The translations under genes and the position numbers were made by a program. Under the pieces are notes generated by a model that did not search any database, was not told the DNA's origin, and saw nothing but the letters and a program-made list of their open reading frames with translations. A stretch of 64,000 bases of DNA from Sulfitobacter sp. D7 (GTDB taxonomy: Bacteria; Pseudomonadota; Alphaproteobacteria; Rhodobacterales; Rhodobacteraceae): the NCBI RefSeq assembly GCF_003611275.1, contig NZ_CP020696.1, positions 62,001-126,000 of the forward strand. Direction: 5' to 3'. Below, piece after piece: positions 47,954 through 55,921 of the stretch; position 1 is the first letter of the stretch, and each line of letters opens with the position of its first letter.

Positions 47954-48886
47954 TTATGTTGCCGGGACGCTCTTGTTGGCGTTGCGCTGCATGGCCCGGG
48001 CCGCCAGTTTGGCAGCATGCGCATGGACTTGGCTGATTGGCATTGCATGGCTGTCGTCGATCTCGATCGGTGCAGGATATCCGAACCCTCCATGTTGTTC
48101 GCAGGTCTCGGCCGCTGTTTGTGCGGCGGCGTCCATAAGGGCTTGAGCCGGCTCTTCGCGCAGGAGCCCGACGAGAACACGTGCGATGAAACTGTCGCCT
48201 GCGCCCAATGTGTCGACCACTTTCGCTGCGACCGGACGGACCGAAACCTCGGTCTCAGGGCCAAACAGAACAGCGCCTTTTTCGCCCCGTGTGATCAGGC
48301 ACCATATTGCCCCCAGAGCGCGGATTTGCGTTTGCAAAGACATGACGTCAGCGTCGCTCAACCCTCCGCCTGACAGGCTGGCAAGATAGCAAAAAGGGGC
48401 CACCTGGGCGATATAGTCAGGCTCCGTTTGATCCGCGAAATCGAAGGAAAGTCGGCTGTGCTCCGCAAAGGCGGGCAGATGCGGCACAACATGAGAAGAG
48501 CGACCGGTATGGACGGCATGAGCGTTTGTGATCATTTGCAGATCCTCTGGCTCAGGCGCGATAATTGAGACGCCTAGGTCGGCGGAAAGAAATTCCCGTT
48601 CGCCTGTTGGGGAATTGCGGATCATGCAATGCGCACTGCGCCCGGCCCCGGTCCGCAAGCGCGAAATATCCACATCCTCAGCGCGTAGCGCGGCGCGCAT
48701 ATGGTCCCCCGCGGGGTCATCACCCATCGCGCCAATAAAGGCTGCATCGGCCCCTGCGCGGCGCGCAAAGACGGCAACATTCAATGCATTGCCCCCAGGA
48801 TACATCATGCCAGTGGTTTCATAGCAGTCCACGTCATTGTCGCCAAAAGCGATCAGTCGAGGAGAGGTTGCGCTTTTAATTCTCAT
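47954..48886 (-). CDS. frlD: PfkB-family kinase, fructoselysine 6-kinase-like (FrlD)
   Basis: This is a 310-residue sugar kinase of the ribokinase fold. The opening RLIAFGDNDVDCYETTGMMY, then PGGNALNVAVFARRAGADAA, matches the unusual FrlD pattern (GDN-VD-Y, GGNAxNVAV). The C-terminal VVDTLGAGDSFIARVLVGLL holds the catalytic aspartate (GAGD). It would phosphorylate an Amadori sugar-amine at carbon 6. The ATG at 48886 matches the family start; it has no clear ribosome-binding site and lies two bases from the palindrome, so the transcript may be leaderless. It heads the operon frlD-dctPQM. Confidence 0.82.
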   Translation of the reverse strand: MRIKSATSPRLIAFGDNDVDCYETTGMMYPGGNALNVAVFARRAGADAAFIGAMGDDPAGDHMRAALRAEDVDISRLRTGAGRSAHCMIRNSPTGEREFLSADLGVSIIAPEPEDLQMITNAHAVHTGRSSHVVPHLPAFAEHSRLSFDFADQTEPDYIAQVAPFCYLASLSGGGLSDADVMSLQTQIRALGAIWCLITRGEKGAVLFGPETEVSVRPVAAKVVDTLGAGDSFIARVLVGLLREEPAQALMDAAAQTAAETCEQHGGFGYPAPIEIDDSHAMPISQVHAHAAKLAARAMQRNANKSVPAT

Positions 48887-48887
48887 G

Positions 48888-48901
48888 TGAGAACGTTCAC
48901 A
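48888..48901. promoter_or_regulatory. LacI-type palindrome between the divergent frl operons
   Basis: TGAGAACGTTCACA has an exact 8-bp palindromic core (GAACGTTC) with TG and CA at the outer ends and one mismatched pair. The CG centre and size are typical of LacI-family operators. TTGACA on the minus strand at 48922-48917 could be the -35 of frlD, so a repressor here would block that promoter. The LacI gene is the last of the divergent operon. Confidence 0.65.
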
Positions 48902-48966
48902 CAATCCTGTTCGCGCTGTCAAGAGATACGCTTCCCAGGCCAAATTTTAGCTAATGGACCTTGCCA

Positions 48967-49974
48967 ATGACCGAGACCCTTTCTCCGCACCCAGACGTCG
49001 CCAGTGCTCTCAAAGCACTTGAGGGAAGCAAGACGGACCATGTTTTCTTCGTGGCTTGCGGTGGCTCTCTATCGATCATGTATCCGGCAAAATTCATGCT
49101 GGATCAGTTGTCGCGCAGCCTACCGTCAGACGTTTACAACGCGGCTGAGTTTACCCACCGCGCGCCAAAGCGGCTCACCTCCGATTCGATCGTCATTCTA
49201 TGTTCAATGACGGGCACGACCGCAGAGACCGTCGCGGCAGCCGAGTTCGCACGCAAGGCAGGCGCGATGACCATTGCATTAAGCGTTGAGCCCCAAAGCC
49301 CCTTGGGCCGAGGGAGCGACCATCTGGTATCTTTTGAGGCCCCCTATACGACTGGCGTGCCAATCGATGCGAAAAACAGCAACTATGCTCGCATCTACCA
49401 GATCGTACTTGGGCTTGCGCAGCACTATGACGGCGTGGAACATATGGGCGCCCTGATGCATAGTCTTGAGGCGCTCCAGAGCGTAATCGACAAAGCGCAA
49501 GATGTTCTGGCCCCCCGTTTTAACCAATACGCGCCGCATTTTGCGAAGCAGGAGGTGATCTACACCATGGCCAGCGGCGCAAGCTACGGGGCCGCATACT
49601 CCTACGCCAATTGCGTCTTAATGGAGATGCAGTGGATCAACAGCTATCCGATCCATGCCAATGAATTCTTCCACGGTGCTTTCGAGGTTCTCGACCAAAG
49701 CCGCTGCTATATTCTAATGAAAGGCTTAGATGACACCCGACCCTTGGAAGATCGCGCGGAAGTATTCCTGTTGCGCTTTGGCGCCCCGGAAAACATCCTT
49801 GTGCTCGATGCGGCTGAGTTCGACTTTACCGGTGTGGATGAGATGTTCCGCGGGGCACTGGCGCCATTGGTGTTCTTCGATACGCTGTGGCGTTTTGCTT
49901 ACCGTCTGGCCGAGCTGCGTGACCATGAGATGATGGAAGCACGGCGCTATATGAAAAAGCTCAATGACTATTGA
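48967..49974 (+). CDS. frlB: SIS-domain sugar deglycase, FrlB-like
   Basis: This is a 335-residue double-SIS protein. DHVFFVACGGSLSIMYPAKF matches the FrlB opening (VACGSPL), and VILCSMTGTTAETVAAAEFA is the phosphosugar loop. IHANEFFHGAFEVLDQS corresponds to the GEFRHGPLEIV active-site region, and the C-terminus LAELRDHEMMEARRYMKKLN matches the FrlB end. FrlB enzymes split fructoselysine 6-phosphate into glucose 6-phosphate and lysine. With the kinase on the other strand this makes a two-step Amadori pathway; the amino acid part may not be lysine. Confidence 0.82.
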   Translation: MTETLSPHPDVASALKALEGSKTDHVFFVACGGSLSIMYPAKFMLDQLSRSLPSDVYNAAEFTHRAPKRLTSDSIVILCSMTGTTAETVAAAEFARKAGAMTIALSVEPQSPLGRGSDHLVSFEAPYTTGVPIDAKNSNYARIYQIVLGLAQHYDGVEHMGALMHSLEALQSVIDKAQDVLAPRFNQYAPHFAKQEVIYTMASGASYGAAYSYANCVLMEMQWINSYPIHANEFFHGAFEVLDQSRCYILMKGLDDTRPLEDRAEVFLLRFGAPENILVLDAAEFDFTGVDEMFRGALAPLVFFDTLWRFAYRLAELRDHEMMEARRYMKKLNDY

Positions 49975-49984
49975 GGAGAACCCG

Positions 49985-50923
49985 ATGCGCTTTGCTGATG
50001 CCGAAACGGTTCACCGTTATCTGGACTACCCCTATTTGATGGATGCCTTGCAAGCGGCCCATAGAGATGCACCGCCCACAGCAGAACATATGGTCAGCAA
50101 CGAACCGGGCGGAGGAGAAAATCTCTTTGTAACGCTGGTGGGTTGGAAACGCGCCAAAGGCATCGCGGTCAAAATGGTCGGGGTGTTTCCGGAAAACCTG
50201 TCTCTTGAGCCGCCGCAAGCCTCTGTTCAAGGGCTCGTGGCATTGTTTGACCCTGGTACAGGGGCCCCGCAACTGGTCGCTGATGGAGAGGCGATGACCT
50301 TTCGCAAAACGGCCGCCGATTCCGGCTTGGGGGCCCGGCTTTTGTCGCGCGAAGACAGTGAAACATTGCTTATGGTGGGCGCAGGCGGGCTTGCGCCTCA
50401 TCTGGTGCAGGCCCATCTCGCCGCACGTCCCTCACTGCGGAAAATCCGGGTCTGGAACCGCACCCAAGAACGGGCGGAAGCGCTGATAGAACGGCTTGAA
50501 GTGCCAGGCGTGGACGTGGGTGTTGCGCGGGACTTAGACAGCGCTGTGGCACGGGCGGATATTATTTCTTGTGCGACCATGGCCCAGGAACCACTGGTAA
50601 AGGGCGAGCTTTTGAAGCCTGGCGCGCATCTTGATCTTGTGGGGGCCTATCGACCCGACATGCGGGAAGCCGATGATGCGGCTATGGCGCGAGGCACTGT
50701 CTTTGTGGATTGCCGCGAGGGGATGAAAGGAAATGGTGAGCTTTCCCGGCCTGTCGACCGAGGTGTGATCACCTGGGGAGATGTCAAAGCTGATTTTTAC
50801 GAACTGGCCCAAGGTGACCGCCCCGGCAGGCAAACAGAAGAAGAGATCACGGTGTTCAAGAACGTCGGAGGGGGACATCTTGATCTGTTTGCTGCAATCG
50901 CTTTGAAGCACCGCCTGGCATGA
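49985..50923 (+). CDS. Ornithine cyclodeaminase / mu-crystallin family protein
   Basis: This is a 312-residue NAD(P)-binding protein. GAGGAGAA precedes the ATG at 49985. FVTLVGWKRAKGIAVKMVGV and MTFRKTAADSGLGARLLSRE are family motifs, and the Rossmann fold is LLMVGAGGLAPHLVQAHLAA. KEGMKGNGELSRP-like sequence near the end is also typical. Members include ornithine cyclodeaminase, alanine dehydrogenase and ketimine reductases. Here it probably processes the amino acid or imine released by FrlB. It lies 10 bases from frlB. Confidence 0.87.
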   Translation: MRFADAETVHRYLDYPYLMDALQAAHRDAPPTAEHMVSNEPGGGENLFVTLVGWKRAKGIAVKMVGVFPENLSLEPPQASVQGLVALFDPGTGAPQLVADGEAMTFRKTAADSGLGARLLSREDSETLLMVGAGGLAPHLVQAHLAARPSLRKIRVWNRTQERAEALIERLEVPGVDVGVARDLDSAVARADIISCATMAQEPLVKGELLKPGAHLDLVGAYRPDMREADDAAMARGTVFVDCREGMKGNGELSRPVDRGVITWGDVKADFYELAQGDRPGRQTEEEITVFKNVGGGHLDLFAAIALKHRLA

Positions 50924-50999
50924 GAGACGCAGAATTGACCTGTGTATGCTCCCGTCAACTTCGTCTAGCTTAAGGGGAGCGGTTGCGAGCAAGGATTAT

Positions 51000-52085
51000 A
51001 TGAAGACCCAGAAAATCACCATAGTCGAGGTCGCGAAAGGGGCGGGTGTCAGCACTGCAACAGCCAGTCGCGTCCTTGGCCAGTATGGTTATGTGGGGGA
51101 AAAAACCAAAGAACGAGTGCTCGCTGTTGCGGCGAAACTTGGCTACCAGCCAAATAAAATCGCCCGTGGTCTGATCACAGGTCAGACACGGACTATAGGG
51201 GTTATCGCCGGCGACATTTCCAGCCCCTTCTACGCTGCTGTCCTGCGCGGAATTTCGGATGTCGTGGAGGGCCATGGTCTTGGCATGCTGATCACCAACA
51301 GCGACGAAACGCTGGATCGCGAAGTTGCTGCCACCAAGTTGCTGCGAGAAAATCAGGTGGATGGGTTAATCGTATCGCCCTGCGACGTTACCGACTCCCC
51401 GCATCTGCGCGCGGCGGTGAAGGCCGGAATGCCAATGGCTCTGATCGACCGAAAGGTGAAGGGGCTGCGCGTCGACACAGTGGCCGTGGAAAACATCAAA
51501 AGTTCGCGCGACGCTGTCAGGCGTCTCTTGCTGGCGGGCCATCGCCGGGTGGGCATTATCGCGGAGCTGGCGGCGGATGAAAGTCGGCTGAGGGGGTTTT
51601 TAGCATCTGCTAAAGACCAGCCTCCCGAGGGGCTGCAACTGCTCTCTACGAGCTGGCAGCGTCTTGCAGGATATTTGGAGGCACATCGCGCCTTCGGGTT
51701 GGAGGTTGACCCTAACTTAATTCTAGCCGCGGAAGGGCATTCTGCGCTCGCCGCACAAAAGGCGGCCTTGGCCGCGCTGAATGAAAACGCACGGCCGACG
51801 GCATTGTTTTGTGCGGATGGCTTGATGTCAGTGGGGACTATGTCTGCGATTTCCGCCAAGGGGCTAGAAATACCGCGTGACCTATCGCTTGTCTGTTTTG
51901 ATGATCTTGACTGGATGACGTTTGTAGGCCCAGGGATTGATGCAATTGCCCAGCCACGACGTAAATTAGGGCGCGCCGCTGCTCGTTTTTTGCTGGCGCG
52001 AATTGGTGAGGCAGAAGGTGCGCCGCGCGACATGCGGCTTTCGCCCCGGATGGTGGCGCGGGGATCATTGAGGTCAATTCTCTAG
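51000..52085 (+). CDS. LacI family transcriptional regulator
   Basis: This is a 361-residue repressor. The DNA-binding head is ITIVEVAKGAGVSTATASRV, then LGQYGYVGEKTKERVLAVAA and KLGYQPNKIARGL, with the hinge helix. The periplasmic-binding-like core has TIGVIAGDISSPFYAAVLRG and ALFCADGLMSVGTMSAIS. The ATG at 51000 is favoured because longer frames lack the family start. It is the third gene of the frlB operon and most likely controls both operons through the palindrome at 48888-48901. Confidence 0.92.
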   Translation: MKTQKITIVEVAKGAGVSTATASRVLGQYGYVGEKTKERVLAVAAKLGYQPNKIARGLITGQTRTIGVIAGDISSPFYAAVLRGISDVVEGHGLGMLITNSDETLDREVAATKLLRENQVDGLIVSPCDVTDSPHLRAAVKAGMPMALIDRKVKGLRVDTVAVENIKSSRDAVRRLLLAGHRRVGIIAELAADESRLRGFLASAKDQPPEGLQLLSTSWQRLAGYLEAHRAFGLEVDPNLILAAEGHSALAAQKAALAALNENARPTALFCADGLMSVGTMSAISAKGLEIPRDLSLVCFDDLDWMTFVGPGIDAIAQPRRKLGRAAARFLLARIGEAEGAPRDMRLSPRMVARGSLRSIL

Positions 52086-52160
52086 CGGCGATCCGAGCTC
52101 TCAAGGAGAGTGCCATCTGCTTCTGGAGGGCCGTAAATGGCGTAATCAGCCTAGCGACCC

Positions 52161-52769
52161 CTAACCATAACCGCGCCACACCTCAGTGCCCCCTACATCC
52201 TGTAGCTGTTCCCTGTCCGGAAGATCCCTCAAGCTCTCAAGGTCAAACGCGACCAAAAACTGTTCTGTCGTCACAAATGAATATGGCGCCCCCCGCTGCG
52301 GGCTCCGCGGGCCCGTTCCAATCAAATCACGCCCACGCAGCCGCCCGATCAAATCGCGGCTGATCTCTTTGCCGAAAATATCCTTCAGCCCGTCACGAGT
52401 GATCGGTTGGTGGTAAGCGATCGCCGCCAGCACAACGAGGTCGAGTTCATTTAAGTCCAACAGTTGTTCGCCGAGATCCGCCGCCGCGCGGATCGCGGGG
52501 GCATAGGCAGAGCGCGTGCGCATCATCCAGCCCCCCGCCACCTTAGCGACTTCAAATGCGCGCCCCTCCAGCTCGGCGGCCAGGTCCTCGATGAGCAGAT
52601 CGACCGACGCGTCTTTCCCCACAACCCGCGCCAGATCCGCGCGCGGAACAGGGGTGGCGGAGGCAAAGAGCACCGCTTCGATCCGTCGCATCCATTCTCG
52701 CCAGCGCAGCTCTGGCGGAAGGTTGGCCAGCTCGCGGTCCAGCTCCGGTTCAGAACACTGTTTAATCAT
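52161..52769 (-). CDS. ScpB-like protein (SMC-Scp subunit family), module copy 1
   Basis: This is a 202-residue protein with the ScpB double winged-helix pattern: RRIEAVLFASATPVPRADLA, then DLNELDLVVLAAIAYHQPIT, then LRGRDLIGTGPRSPQRGAPY and FVTTEQFLVAFDLESLRDLP. The ATG at 52769 is one base from the DUF1403 stop, so translation is coupled; the frame upstream lies within that gene. Housekeeping ScpB sits next to scpA; here it sits with DUF1403 and a recombinase, so a role in a mobile module is likely. A second copy is at 60494-61099. Confidence 0.87.
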   Translation of the reverse strand: MIKQCSEPELDRELANLPPELRWREWMRRIEAVLFASATPVPRADLARVVGKDASVDLLIEDLAAELEGRAFEVAKVAGGWMMRTRSAYAPAIRAAADLGEQLLDLNELDLVVLAAIAYHQPITRDGLKDIFGKEISRDLIGRLRGRDLIGTGPRSPQRGAPYSFVTTEQFLVAFDLESLRDLPDREQLQDVGGTEVWRGYG

Positions 52770-52770
52770 A

Positions 52771-53649
52771 TTATACCCCGTAGAGCCGGAACGTGTCCCG
52801 GCCGGTGAGTTCGCGTACCGCCCCCAGATCCACAAGCCGATCGCAAAGCCGCCGGGCCGCGCGCGGTGGCAAAGGCAGCGCTGCTGCTGCGACGGCATCG
52901 CGGGTCAGAAACATTTCGACGGCTTCCCCTGCCCCTTTGGCGCGCAGCTTCGGCGCAACCGCTTTCACATGTTTTGCCCGCCGCGTAAGAGCAACAGCAA
53001 GGCGTGCCGTCTCGACCACCGAAGCCACGACGGCGCGATGACAGGCGCGGCGCAGCTCATCTCCGCGTTTGCGCAGGTCCGCGCGCTTCAACCCAGCTGC
53101 CAAGAGAGGCGTTACATGGTCCAAACCAAGCGCCTGCGCCAATGCGGCATCTGCGAGGATAAGTGCCGCCCCCTCTTGCCGCGTTGCCATCATGGCCTCC
53201 AGCACCGTCGCAGCCCGACAAACCGGTGCCCCCTGCCCCGCGTCGAGATAGCCAGCGATCCGGCCTGCCTCGACAGTTGGCAGCGCCCGGCCCAGAGACC
53301 TGACCGAGACCACCCGCGCCACAGCGCGCTGCCAAGACAGGTACACCTCTCCCCCCGGCCCGGGCAGATCCCCGGGGCGCAAGAAATGAACCGCATCGCG
53401 TAGCGCCCCTGCCCGCTCTGGCCGGCCTGAAAACCTGACGCAAGCTTCCGCCGCGCGCAGGGCCAGGCGCGCACGTATCAACGCCACAGGCACGTCGTCG
53501 CGCGTCATAAAAAGATAGAGGTGGTTCAGGGCCGCGCCGGACAGAAAAGCCGCATCTTCAAGGGTTTCAGAACGCGTGGAGGTGACCCACCCGGGCAACC
53601 GAGGTAGCGCATCAAGGTCCCTGATGTGAACCGGTTGTGTAAAATTCAT
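52771..53649 (-). CDS. DUF1403 family protein, module copy 1
   Basis: This is a 292-residue protein of unknown function, matched by the conserved opening LPRLPGWVTSTRSETLEDAA, then FLSGAALNHLYLFM. ECs, metal sites or membrane spans are not evident; it is helical and arginine-rich, which may mean DNA binding. The C-terminal RRLCDRLVDLGAVRELTGRD, then TFRLYGV, is shared with copy 2 and looks like a winged-helix end. The ATG at 53649 gives the same N-terminal length as copy 2. It forms an operon with the ScpB-like gene and is divergent from the integrase. Confidence 0.82.
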   Translation of the reverse strand: MNFTQPVHIRDLDALPRLPGWVTSTRSETLEDAAFLSGAALNHLYLFMTRDDVPVALIRARLALRAAEACVRFSGRPERAGALRDAVHFLRPGDLPGPGGEVYLSWQRAVARVVSVRSLGRALPTVEAGRIAGYLDAGQGAPVCRAATVLEAMMATRQEGAALILADAALAQALGLDHVTPLLAAGLKRADLRKRGDELRRACHRAVVASVVETARLAVALTRRAKHVKAVAPKLRAKGAGEAVEMFLTRDAVAAAALPLPPRAARRLCDRLVDLGAVRELTGRDTFRLYGV

Positions 53650-53727
53650 ACGGAAAGCATACAACTGTGCGGCGCTTTAGGCTATTTATTAAAGAAAAAA
53701 CCGCCCCAGCTTGCCGCCATGCATTAT

Positions 53728-53752
53728 GTCCAATAAGTTTACATTATCGGAC
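53728..53752. promoter_or_regulatory. 9-7-9 palindrome, module copy 1
   Basis: GTCCAATAA (53728-53736), a 7-base centre GTTTACA, then TTATCGGAC (53744-53752). The arms pair with one transition mismatch. TTTACA in the centre and TATGCT at 53762-53767 make a sigma70-like promoter for the integrase with 18-base spacing. The same arms with another centre occur at 62128-62152. It may be an operator, a recombinase core site, or both. Confidence 0.7.
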
Positions 53753-53807
53753 TTGGTGGAATATGCTGCTACACAGTCTCAAAATCAGCGAATTTTAAGG
53801 GGAAAGA

Positions 53808-54902
53808 ATGGACACAGAGATCGAGAAATCGACGTCAACGCCCTCTGACAAACTTGATGCTTGCGTCGGCGAGGGCGATCAAGAGAAAAGTGATAGCATC
53901 ACCTTGCCCTCGCATGTGGCTGGTTCAGGCACCGTCGATCAGCTGGTAGAAACCGCACGCAGCTATGCAAAGCAGGCGGCCTCTGAGAATACCCTGAAGG
54001 CCTATGCGAAAGACTGGGCGCACTTTACCCGCTGGTGCAGACTGAAGGGAACGGACCCTTTGCCGCCTTCACCCGAGATGATCGGGCTCTACCTCGCCAA
54101 CCTGGCGGCACCCACGGGAAAGGCCCCTGCCCTCTCAGTCTCGACAATCGATCGCCGTCTTTCTGGCCTTGGCTGGAACTACACTCAGCGCGGCTTCACC
54201 CTTGATCGTAAGAACCGCCACATCGCCTCCGTGCTTGCCGGGATCAAGCGCAGGCACGCGCGACCGCCGGTTCGGAAAGAAGCAATCATGGCCGACGATA
54301 TACTCGCTATGGTGGGCAGCCTTCCCTTCGATCTGCGTGGGTTGCGGGACCGCGCGATCCTGCTGTTGGGATACGCGGGGGGTCTGCGCCGATCCGAAAT
54401 CGTCAGCCTCGACGTGCACAAGGACGACACGCCGGATTCTGGTGGCTGGATTAAGATCTTCGACAAAGGCGCCCTGCTCACGCTCAACGCGAAGACCGGC
54501 TGGCGCGAGGTCGAGATTGGCCGCGGCTCCAGCGATCAAACCTGCCCGGTCCAGGCGCTGGAACAATGGCTGCACTTTGCAAAGATCGACTTCGGCCCTG
54601 TCTTCGTCGGCACCTCGCGGGATGGCAAGTGCGCATCTGAAACACGCCTGAACGACAAACATGTCGCACGACTGATCAAGCGCACGGTCCTCGACGCCGG
54701 CATCCGATCCGAACTGTCCGAAAAAGAGCGCCTGGCGCTGTTTTCCGGCCATTCCTTGCGCGCCGGTCTCGCGAGCTCTGCCGAAGTCGATGAGCGCTAC
54801 GTCCAAAAGCATCTTGGTCACGCCTCAGCCGAAATGACCCGCCGCTATCAGCGTCGCCGCGACCGGTTCCGCGTAAACCTGACCAAGGCTGCGGGGCTGT
54901 AA
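53808..54902 (+). CDS. Tyrosine recombinase (phage-integrase family), module copy 1
   Basis: This is a 364-residue site-specific recombinase; AAGGGGAAAG precedes its ATG. The N-terminal SAM-like domain has ENTLKAYAKDWAHFTRWCRL. The catalytic domain has the first arginine in LLGYAGGLRRSEIVSLDVHK, HSLRAG with the H-x-x-R pair, LGHASAEMTRRYQ with the last histidine and the tyrosine nucleophile. It is about four fifths identical by eye to the recombinase at 62164-63315. It lies divergent to the DUF1403-ScpB pair. Confidence 0.93.
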   Translation: MDTEIEKSTSTPSDKLDACVGEGDQEKSDSITLPSHVAGSGTVDQLVETARSYAKQAASENTLKAYAKDWAHFTRWCRLKGTDPLPPSPEMIGLYLANLAAPTGKAPALSVSTIDRRLSGLGWNYTQRGFTLDRKNRHIASVLAGIKRRHARPPVRKEAIMADDILAMVGSLPFDLRGLRDRAILLLGYAGGLRRSEIVSLDVHKDDTPDSGGWIKIFDKGALLTLNAKTGWREVEIGRGSSDQTCPVQALEQWLHFAKIDFGPVFVGTSRDGKCASETRLNDKHVARLIKRTVLDAGIRSELSEKERLALFSGHSLRAGLASSAEVDERYVQKHLGHASAEMTRRYQRRRDRFRVNLTKAAGL

Positions 54903-55005
54903 TCTTCGGACCTTCGGCGCGTTTGCCAGAAATGGTCGGTAACATCTCAAGCCGGAAGAGCCGCGTTCGCATGCTTTGGCGCAACGTCTAGGCGGCGAGC
55001 CCCTG

Positions 55006-55921
55006 TCACACCCCGAGCGGCGCAAACAGATCTTCCAGTATCGCCTCGTCCAGCAACGGGCCAGCCTGTCCCCCATCCTTGTCGAACAAGGCGTCGACCA
55101 GCGCCTGTTTGCGCGACTGCATGTCAAGTATCTTTTCCTCTACTGTGCCTGCGGCGACCAGACGATGCACGAATACCGGTTTGTCCTGACCTATGCGATG
55201 GGTGCGGTCCATGGCCTGACGCTCCACAGCTGGGTTCCACCATGGGTCATAAAGGATCACCGTATCCGCCTCGGTCAAGGTCAGCCCAAGACCACCGGCT
55301 TTCAGGCTAAGCAGGAAAACCGGCGCAGTGCCTTTCGCGAAGCTTTCCAGTACATCGGCACGCTTTTGCGTCTGGCCCGTCAACGTCAGATGGGGGATGC
55401 CGGCGGCGGCCAGATCCGCTTCGATCAGACGCAGCATTTCAACGAATTGCGAAAACACCAGAACGCGGCGACCCTCGGCCACAAGCTCGGCCAGCAATTC
55501 ACGCAATCGCGAGCGTTTGGCGCTGTTCGCCACCGCGCGCGCCGCGTCAGTCTTGACCAGCGCCGGGTCGCAGCACACCTGCCGCAGCTTGAGCAGCGCA
55601 TCGAGCACGGTAATCTGCGCTGCGGCCAGACCACGGGCGCTGATCGCCTCGCGCACCCGGGCATCCATGGTGCTGCGTACGGCTTCATAAAGCGCTTGCT
55701 GCGGCTTTGGCAGCTCCACCCGTTCCAGGATTTCGGTCTTAGGAGGAAGTTCGGTTGCGACCTGCTCCTTGGTGCGACGCAGCATGAAGGGGCGCAGCCG
55801 ACGGTTGAGACGCGATTGTGCGACCGCGTCACCATGCTTTTCGATCGGGGTGCGAAACAGTTTCTGAAACTCTTTTCTATACCCCAGAAGACCCGGATTC
55901 ACCCAGTCGATCAGTGTCCAA
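55006..55921 (-). pseudogene. SNF2-family helicase, C-terminal fragment
   Basis: About 305 codons remain of a Swi2/Snf2 ATPase, which normally exceeds 900 residues. The end of the first RecA domain is present (RRLRPFMLRRTKEQVATELP) and the whole second domain, with VLVFSQFVEMLRLIEADL, LSLKAGGLGLTLTEADTVIL, YDPWWNPAVERQAMDRTHRI and GQDKPVFVHRL. The Walker A and DEAH part is missing because the IS6 element ends at 55922 directly inside the frame. The open frame runs 11 bases into the IS end. It is not functional. Confidence 0.9.
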
